This document shows positions 57,923 through 64,000 of a DNA stretch of 64,000 bases, piece by piece. Source of the stretch: Achatina immaculata. Lineage: Eukaryota; Mollusca; Gastropoda; Stylommatophora; Achatinidae. Location of the stretch: positions 24,126,427 to 24,190,426 of the forward strand of contig CM019713.1 of NCBI GenBank assembly GCA_009760885.1, in the 5' to 3' direction. The notes under the pieces are model-generated. The model worked only from the letters and a program-made list of their open reading frames with translations, ran no database searches and was not told where the DNA came from. Each line of letters opens with the position of its first letter. The stretch's first letter is position 1. Both the position numbers and the translations under genes were made by a program.

Positions 57923-58142
57923 TCATACGCGTGCTCCCCTCATCCCCACTTTGTTTTCCTTTCTTGCTGATCTAGCCTCAAACTGGCGGTATTTCACGCT
58001 TGACTGCCTCTTTAACTCTTCACATTCCTCTTCCGCCTGCAGCCATCGTCTGCCCATTTCCGCAGAGAGAGCAGATAGGAGATCAATTTCTTTACGTGTT
58101 TTTATCTTTTTTTTTCTGTTGTCCTTGGTAAAGGCAATTTTG
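57923..58142 (-). CDS. candidate coding exon, charged/coiled-coil-like, function unknown
   Basis: Minus-strand open frame without an ATG start near its beginning. It runs from a possible splice acceptor (tatttcag, at 58143-58150 on the plus strand) to a TGA at 57923-57925. It encodes about 73 residues: KIAFTKDNRKKKIKTR, KEIDLLSALSAEMGRRWLQ, AEEECEELKRQSSVKYRQFE and ARSARKENK. The Lys/Arg/Glu-rich composition with a helical GRRW...EEECEELKR stretch looks more protein-like than anything on the opposite strand, which has a 171-residue frame of mostly hydrophobic, low-information sequence. It could be a terminal exon of a DNA-binding protein (faintly HMG-box-like) or a transposon remnant. No upstream exon was identified. 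Confidence 0.35.
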
Positions 58143-58300
58143 CTGAAATATTGGATTGTCTTTATTGTTGTCTTTCATAACCATTTCATTGTTCTTGCCA
58201 CTTATTGCCAACATCTCACCCTTTCTCTCCTTACTTGTTTTCTTCAAGCTGCACCACTCACCTCCGTCTAAGTCACTGAGCAGAAACTTTAAGAGAAACT

Positions 58301-58382
58301 TTTTAAATGCAATGTCACATTAGCAGAAATTATCTTTAAAAATGTAATGTGACATTATCAGAAAATATGTTTTAAATGCTAC
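58301..58382. repeat. ~45-bp imperfect direct duplication
   Basis: ttttaaatgcaatgtcacat tagcagaaa recurs as aaaaatgtaatgtgacatta tcagaaaa, followed by ttttaaatgct. Confidence 0.6.
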
Positions 58383-58582
58383 GGCTTAATACGAATATGA
58401 ATGCCACTTTTTCTGCTACATTTTGTTTGTTTTCTCCAAAAGTTTCACTGCCACGAAACGGTTGAAGGCCCCAGAAAGTTTGCCAGTCCCTGGAGAGCTT
58501 TCCTCTTCTGAACACACTGACACAGGTCGTCGTTTCATCTTCATTTAACATTGTTATATATTTTTTCTGCTCCTGCTGACGC

Positions 58583-58585
58583 TGT

Positions 58586-58620
<35 letters not shown>

Positions 58621-58978
58621 TTATTACTACTACTACTACTACACCACTAAAGCTACTATTAATACTACTGCTACTATAACTATTACTACTGCTACTATTA
58701 CTACTACTACTACTACTACTATTACTACTACTTTAACTGCCAATACCACTACCACTATTACTACAACTACTATTACTAGTATTACTATTATTACTATTAC
58801 TACTTCTATTACTACTACTACTACCACCACTACTACTCCTACTACCACTACTGTTATTACTAGCACTCACTACTATTACTCCTCATCCTACTACTACTAC
58901 TACTACTGTTACTACTATTACTATTACTACTCCTACCATCACTACTACTAGCACTCACTACTCCTCCTCCTCCTCCTG
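58583..58978. repeat. (TAC)n/(ACT)n trinucleotide array, imperfect
   Basis: About 130 triplets, mostly ACT with ATT, GCT and CCT variants. The valine-rich minus-strand frame is an artefact. Confidence 0.94.
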
Positions 58979-59228
58979 GTAATAGTAGTTGAAGAAGCAG
59001 TAGCTAACCTGACAACTTTTCTAAATTCCAATATGGGACACCCCTATGGGGTGTTAAATTAGGTACATTTAACTTTTAACCCAAAATTTTAACCAGTCAG
59101 CGAAATGTATAACTTTATTTAGAAATGTGCCAACCTGGACTACTTGCTGTATTTCTCTACAGAGTTACTTTTCTTCAAAACAGAAGTATTTCCGAACATG
59201 AGGCTACCAAAGATGAGAATACGGGACA
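58979..59228. other. low-copy spacer
   Basis: Nothing supported. Confidence 0.4.
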
Positions 59229-59369
59229 GTAAGAGGAAGACCAAGAGAAACGATACTGGACAGTCTGACAGGATGGCGTGAGAGGAGATCACCAACTGAG
59301 CTGATGGGCTGTATGAAGGATCGTGTACTCTGGAGAAGCATAATAGCCAACGCCAGTCGGCACTGCACC

Positions 59370-59421
<52 letters not shown>

Positions 59422-59425
59422 GGGA
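59229..59425 (+). mobile_element. LINE family C 3' end with long (GAT)n tail
   Basis: Starts at taagaggaagaccaagagaa (RGRPRE codons) and reads LTGWREERRSP-like codons and TELMGCMKDRVLWRSIIANA, then (GAT)n at about 59371-59420. gggaca on both sides (about 59223 and 59423) may be the duplicated target. Confidence 0.88.
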
Positions 59426-59544
59426 CATGTGTTTCAAGATATGGGACATGAGACATTTTGATGTCTTGACAAAAGTAAAACCATTTCCCAGACAAATTCT
59501 TAAAATACGGGACTTTCCCGTATAATGCGGAAAAGCCGGTCACG
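59426..59544. other. short spacer
   Basis: gggacatg and gggactttcccg words; nothing else. Confidence 0.4.
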
Positions 59545-59775
59545 TTATTACAAGTACTACTGCTATTACCAATGCTACAACTGCTGCAGCTACTAGTCTT
59601 ACTGCTACTGCTGCTACTACTACACCACGACTACTACTGCTACCACCAGTGCTACTACTAATATCACTACTATTACTACTATTGTTACCACTATTGCTAC
59701 TGCTACTACTACCAACGCTGCTACTGCTACTACTACTACTACAATTACTACTGCAGCTGTTACTACCGCTACAAC
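59545..59775. repeat. (TAC)n/(TGC)n trinucleotide array
   Basis: Imperfect CTA/CTG triplets, similar in composition to the array at 58583. Confidence 0.92.
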
Positions 59776-60379
59776 AGTTATCATCAACAAACTTTCCTGC
59801 CTCTGCAAGTTATCACATTTAAAAACTCAACTCAACAATATTTTCCTCTAGTCTTTGTTCACTATAGTCTGTGTTCACTCTTGTCTTTCTTCACTCTAGT
59901 CTCTGTCTCTCATACTTTATCTTGCAGTTTTCTCTGTCCATTCTTCTGTCTTCCTACAATCACATACACACCCACTTCGGTTACGCCCCTTTCAACAGCC
60001 ACAGATTTGACATCTCGTTAGTTCTTGCTTCACACTGGGCGGTGTTCCAGAAAATTAATCTCCCGTGAGAATTTTGTCCACTTCGTGAACGGTGTAAAAA
60101 AAACCAAACAAATGGGAAATCCTTTGAGAATTCGCTCTGTTTCATATCCTATTGAGAAAACATTAAGCAGGCACATAGTTTCGTTTCGTCGCCTTTGCTG
60201 CTTCTGTTTTTGCTGTAACATTTGTTGACTTGATCCTTTTGACTTTTACATTTCATTCTATGACCTCCAGAAATCCGTGAGAAGTTTTGTTCTCCACTCG
60301 TGATTTTGTTTTTAAAGAAACCAGCTAAGGGTTGTCTAAAAGCCAGACTCAGCTTTATGTTTCCCTGACACAATATCAA
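59776..60379. other. low-copy stretch with a short repeat
   Basis: ctagtctttgttcacta-type ~22-bp units, three copies, at about 59848-59905. No gene recognised. Confidence 0.5.
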
Positions 60380-60712
60380 GCTCGTACAAGACATGTTTCT
60401 GGAAGGTCATACAAGACATGTTTCTGGAAGGTCATACAAGACATGTTTCTGGAAGGTCATACAAGACATGTTTCTGGAAGGTCATACAAGACATGTTTCT
60501 GGAAGGTCATACAAGACATACTTGTTGAAGGTCATAAAAGACATACTTGTGGAAGGTCATGCAAGATACACTTGTTGAAGCTTGTTCATGACAAGCTTGT
60601 GGAAGGTCGTACAAAACATGCTTGTGAAAGGTCATACAAGAATGTTTGTGGAAGCTTGTACAAGACATGCTTGTGGAAGGTCGTACAAGACATGCCTGTG
60701 GAAGCAGAACTA
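60380..60712. repeat. 25-bp minisatellite, ~13 copies
   Basis: Unit tttctggaaggtcatacaag plus acatg, perfect to about 60515 and then diverging (cttgttgaagg, cttgtggaagg). It keeps several frames open on both strands. Confidence 0.93.
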
Positions 60713-60886
60713 TAAGGAAAGATTCATCTACGAACCGCGGGTAAGACATGTGTCAGACCTCTTTCTCCCATCTTTTCTTGAAGCTGCGAGTATACACACC
60801 CACGTTTGTTAACAACAGTTAACAAAATATACAGTTGTTAATTGTAATGAAAGCTACTAGGAAACGGGCGTGGCTTTTTAGAGGAT

Positions 60887-61003
60887 GATGACAGGTTTCT
60901 AGCCGTAGATGACAGGTTTCTAGCCCGTAGATGACAGGTTTCTAGCCCGTAGATGACAGGTTTCTAGCCCGTAGATGACAGGTTTCTAGCCCGTAGATGA
61001 CAG
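60887..61003. repeat. 22-bp minisatellite, 5.5 copies
   Basis: Unit gatgacaggtttctagcccg ta. Confidence 0.92.
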
Positions 61004-61035
61004 GGTTACCAAGCTAATAGATGTGTCACGACAGT

Positions 61036-61400
61036 GGCACTTATACCTGGCTGCCCGAGAAATTCTTAATGATAGCTGACACTTATATCAGGTTGCCTAA
61101 GAAAGTTTTGATGATATTTGACACTTATACCAGGTTGTCCAAAAAATTCTTGATCATAGTTGACACTTTTATCAGGCTGTCTGTGAAATTCGTGATGATA
61201 TTTGACACTTTTACCAGGTTGTCCAATGAATTCTTGATCATAGTTAACACATATCATGATGTCTATGAAATTATTGATGCTGTTTGACACTTATTGCCTG
61301 CTGTCTACGAGATTCTTGATGATGGTTGACACTTATTCCCAGTTGTCTGAGAGATTCTTTATGATAACTGACACTTATACCAAGCTGTCTGAGAAATAAT
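61036..61400. repeat. 42-bp minisatellite, ~8.7 diverged copies
   Basis: Units share tgacacttataccaggttgt, then c..agaaattcttgatgata.tt. Variants alternate gatcata and gatgata. Confidence 0.88.
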
Positions 61401-61684
61401 TCTTGATAAAAATCTATGTTCATAGAAGAATGGCATAGTTTCTCTGAACGTACGTGTTAAAGGAATATCTTTTTAAAATTTTGATAAGCGTTTCAGAGCC
61501 AAAAGATCTTTTTCTCTTCCTATTTTAGTGTAAATGTCCTATCTTACTTTATTTCTAGTATTGAAAGTGTTCCTAGTTATTTATGATTCTATCGTATTCT
61601 GATATACTTGTCTTTGTCTTTAAGACACGGTCGTGAAGACGTTGTCCGATGAGGCAATCAGCGACCCATAGATGATATGCTAGC
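61401..61684. other. low-copy stretch
   Basis: Nothing supported. Confidence 0.4.
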
Positions 61685-61990
61685 GTCAGGGTTAGCGAAC
61701 CATAGCTGACCAAGACTCTGTCCCACCTGTCCGTTGGTACCCCAAGTAATAGGCCTAGCCTGGCTAATGAAACAAGGATCGCCATAGCCCCTTGGTAGTG
61801 GAGTTGTTAAAGAAACATTGCACACCCCCCTGCTTTTTAGCTGTATTCTAGGACTGAAAAAGTAGCTGCCATAACCCGCGCCCACGCCGATACGATGCTG
61901 TTCCTCAACATCTCCACAGCATCGGCTGCAAAGAACACCAGCTCGCAGTTACAGGGAGAAAGCACAAGACAAGACAAGACAAGACAAGCT
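61685..61990 (+). mobile_element. unclassified dispersed repeat, copy 2, with (ACAAG)n tail
   Basis: Matches the reverse complement of 20483-20760 over about 260 bp and continues into (ACAAG)n at about 61966-61989, a plausible retroposon tail. Conserved blocks include ctgtcccacctgtccgttgg, gtaccccaagtaataggcct and accagctcgca. Confidence 0.65.
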
Positions 61991-62204
61991 TGCAATACAC
62001 ATAAAAATTAGAGAACAACAAAGAAAGATGAAAAACGTCTTTAATGTTTCGGGAAGAGAATCTCAAGAAGTTGTGCCCCCTGCAGGGAATACGACAGCGT
62101 AGAATCTGGGACGTCTGGAAAGTACAAGTCAAAAGAGAAATCCCTTCGGTTCCAGATAATATCTTATAACCAGCTGATGCGGATAAATACTGACTCCTCG
62201 TCTC

Positions 62205-62440
62205 CATCATGATGAGATAAGAAAGTTAATTTTCTTTGGTCATAATAAGCAACAAGATGTCCTAGACAAACCAGTGGTGGAGGGTAATGTTTCTGTGACA
62301 CCATTGACGAAGAGGGCAAGAAGACGATGTGCCCACGTTATCAGTGACACTCTAAATGCCACACTCACTGAAGCAGACTTTCTGGTTAAACAAAGAGACG
62401 TTTTCAGACCGGCTATGATGAGATCATCGTTCTGCTGAGA
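62205..62440 (+). mobile_element. LINE ORF2 C-terminal fragment, further family
   Basis: Reads FFGHNKQQDVLDKPVVEGNV, TPLTKRARRRCAHVISDTL, then NATLTEADFLVKQRD with a later stop. The order F.GH, then VEG, basic box, D.L....T, A..R is the LINE C-terminal layout. Diverged. Confidence 0.6.
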
Positions 62441-63217
62441 CATACCCAAACTGTCCAGAAAACACCAAAAGGACAAACGAAATGTTGACTCAGGGAACGA
62501 TAACTCAACAATTACTAAGCAACAAATTAATTGCCCTTTACAGTTTTTACGTGACGACGAGAAAACTGTAAAACCTTGAAAGTACACACTTGTAAAATTA
62601 TTTTACATCAGCGGTTATAGCTGATCGAATTAATGACCCAGATTTATGGTACTTGACCCTTGGAGACCTTTAAAAGAGGAATTTATTGAGACCGAACACG
62701 ATTTTAGGGAGAAGAATGAATACTAACCCCTGAATGTTGGCTTCACGAGAGCTAGAAAACAGACGAAACTTCCAGGGCGAAATCCCAACAACAATCAAAG
62801 CCCGGTCTTCGCAGAATGTCAGAAAGTCCTCACATTTCAAGGAAGCCTGCCTCCTTGAGTGTGGTGTTTAGAGTGTCATGAGATTCTCAACCCACTCAGT
62901 CTTGATTTCTTGGCGGGTAAGTTTCTGTATCAGGATTTCCTCGTTTTGCTAGTAGAACATTTTAGCAACCAATCAGATGAGACTTAGAATCACAAGCTAT
63001 ATTTTTACTAAACATTTTTATTTGTGTTTTTTTTTTCTTCCAGCTTTTATACAACACAGATAACCGTCTCAAACACAAGTGAGACATTTAAACAGGACAT
63101 AAGCTAACGCATCTTTCATGTCTATTTTTTTAAACACAGGTTTCAGAAATCAAGTTATCAAATTTTGAAGAAGGAAATTCGCTGACATCACCATCAAGTT
63201 TTAAACAACGTTAAGCT
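62441..63217. other. low-copy stretch
   Basis: No gene or array recognised. Confidence 0.45.
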
Positions 63218-63475
63218 GTAGCGGTACAGCGAGAAATGGAGGCCACGGAAATGTGGTTCATAAGAAGGATGTTGAAGGTACCATGGACAGCTAAGAAAAC
63301 CAGCGAAGAAGTCTTAAGAGAGGCTGGAGTTGAAAGGCAAATTACAACAAAGATCAGAGGCAGACAAGCGAGATTTATAGGACATTTCCTGAGAAGAGGA
63401 AAATTGGAACACACTGTGGCAACTGACAAAAATTGAGGGAAGAAGAGACAGAGGAAGACAGAGAGAGAAGTTACT
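63218..63475 (+). mobile_element. LINE family D, ORF2 C-terminal fragment
   Basis: Reads TAVQREMEATEMWFIRRMLK, VPWTAKKTSEEVLREAG, GRQARFIGHFLRRGKLEHTV, ATDKN with a stop, then GKKRQRKTERE in continuation. Nearly identical to the minus-strand copy at 55334-56390. Confidence 0.88.
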
Positions 63476-63636
63476 GGATGGGCCCTACATGGGTAATTGG
63501 TTTAGAGGAGGGGGGATAATATATTGGAACATTGGAACATTAGCTTGCATCAGGTAGAAAGAGGAAATGGCCGGGCTATGTCTTGCTTAGGTGTGCTTAT
63601 GGATGTGCTGTAAATTCCTGTGTAGAATGGTGATCG

Positions 63637-63987
63637 TTAGTTATACTCTCTCATGTGGTGTTGATGATGTAGTTGTGCAGTAAGCTGTGATGTAGGGTTC
63701 GTGTTATTCCGTGTAAGAAGATAATTTGTGTCTGATTTCATTGTCATTTTCTCTGTCGATTGGATTCGTAATATGTATGCTTTTGTATTATGCTTTTTCA
63801 TGTAGATTGACCATGTGTTTGCATCAATACAGGTGCTATTGATAGAGGTAATGGCAGAAATGGCTGTGGAGGTGAAAGTGCAATGGCACGTGTAGTCGTT
63901 GTAGTTGCCACAGGTAGGGCCAAGTGAGCTGAGGGCCCCAGGTATATAGAGTAACAATGTAAATATTGCAGACCTGAGAAGTTTCAT
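63637..63987 (-). CDS. candidate small secreted protein (signal peptide), function unknown
   Basis: 116 codons on the minus strand beginning with an ATG at 63985-63987. The N-terminus MKLLRSAIFTLLLYIPGA is basic and then hydrophobic, followed by small residues (LSS), as in a classical signal peptide cleaved near residue 20. Next come four cysteines within GPTCGNYNDYTCHCTF and NSTCIDANTW, then a polar Lys/Asn/Thr/His-rich tail (TKAYILRIQSTEKMT, QLHHQHHMREYN) that could be intronic read-through rather than protein. There are no repeats in the frame. I recognise no family. It could be the first exon of a short cysteine-containing secreted peptide; no TATA box or second exon was identified, because the window ends 13 bp upstream. 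Confidence 0.4.
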   Translation of the reverse strand: MKLLRSAIFTLLLYIPGALSSLGPTCGNYNDYTCHCTFTSTAISAITSINSTCIDANTWSIYMKKHNTKAYILRIQSTEKMTMKSDTNYLLTRNNTNPTSQLTAQLHHQHHMREYN

Positions 63988-64000
63988 TATTAACTGATAT

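Noticed and set aside
57756..58271. 171-residue plus-strand frame with hydrophobic stretches
   Set aside because: No domain, low-information hydrophobic runs from T-rich DNA, and a more protein-like frame lies on the opposite strand.

Overview
This window is eukaryotic, AT-rich, gene-poor and dominated by repeats. I found no rRNA, no intact host gene and nothing prokaryotic. The mix points to an invertebrate, most likely a lophotrochozoan and plausibly a gastropod mollusc: very dense minisatellites, several families of degraded endonuclease/reverse-transcriptase LINEs, a Penelope-like element flanked by inverted repeats, a mariner relic and tRNA-derived SINE heads. The taxon is an inference from this repeat style, not something the sequence proves.

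Tandem repeats occupy roughly a quarter of the window by hand estimate. There are more than 30 separate minisatellite arrays with units of 15 to 60 bp, four GATA/GACA-type microsatellites at 4.6, 32.9, 39.0 and 47.1 kb, and several trinucleotide and purine/pyrimidine tracts. Most long open frames here are readings of these arrays, not genes.

Layout: 0-5 kb minisatellites; 5-8 kb LINE fragments nested in a 32-bp array, then a Penelope-type inverted-repeat remnant; 8-16 kb arrays and LINE 3' ends, including a zinc-finger LINE interrupted by another LINE; 16.5-18.3 kb a dead Penelope-like element; 18.5-19.6 kb a mariner relic whose C-terminus has become a 33-bp minisatellite; 20-23 kb a dispersed repeat and two LINEs; 23.4-31.5 kb almost continuous minisatellites, split by a LINE fragment and by an unclassified 1.3-kb retroelement; 32-33 kb a CR1/Jockey-like LINE end; 33-47.6 kb many arrays and a SINE; 48.7-53.6 kb a LINE, three large arrays, a near-perfect hairpin and a LINE whose own codons expanded to a 15-bp minisatellite; 54.9-56.9 kb a SINE and nested LINEs; 57-64 kb mostly arrays and LINE ends, plus two weak coding candidates on the minus strand (57,923-58,142 and 63,637-63,987).

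The sequence therefore records transposition and tandem expansion rather than a pathway. Retroelements repeatedly landed in tandem arrays with readable target-site duplications, and at least two transposon coding sequences became tandem arrays themselves.
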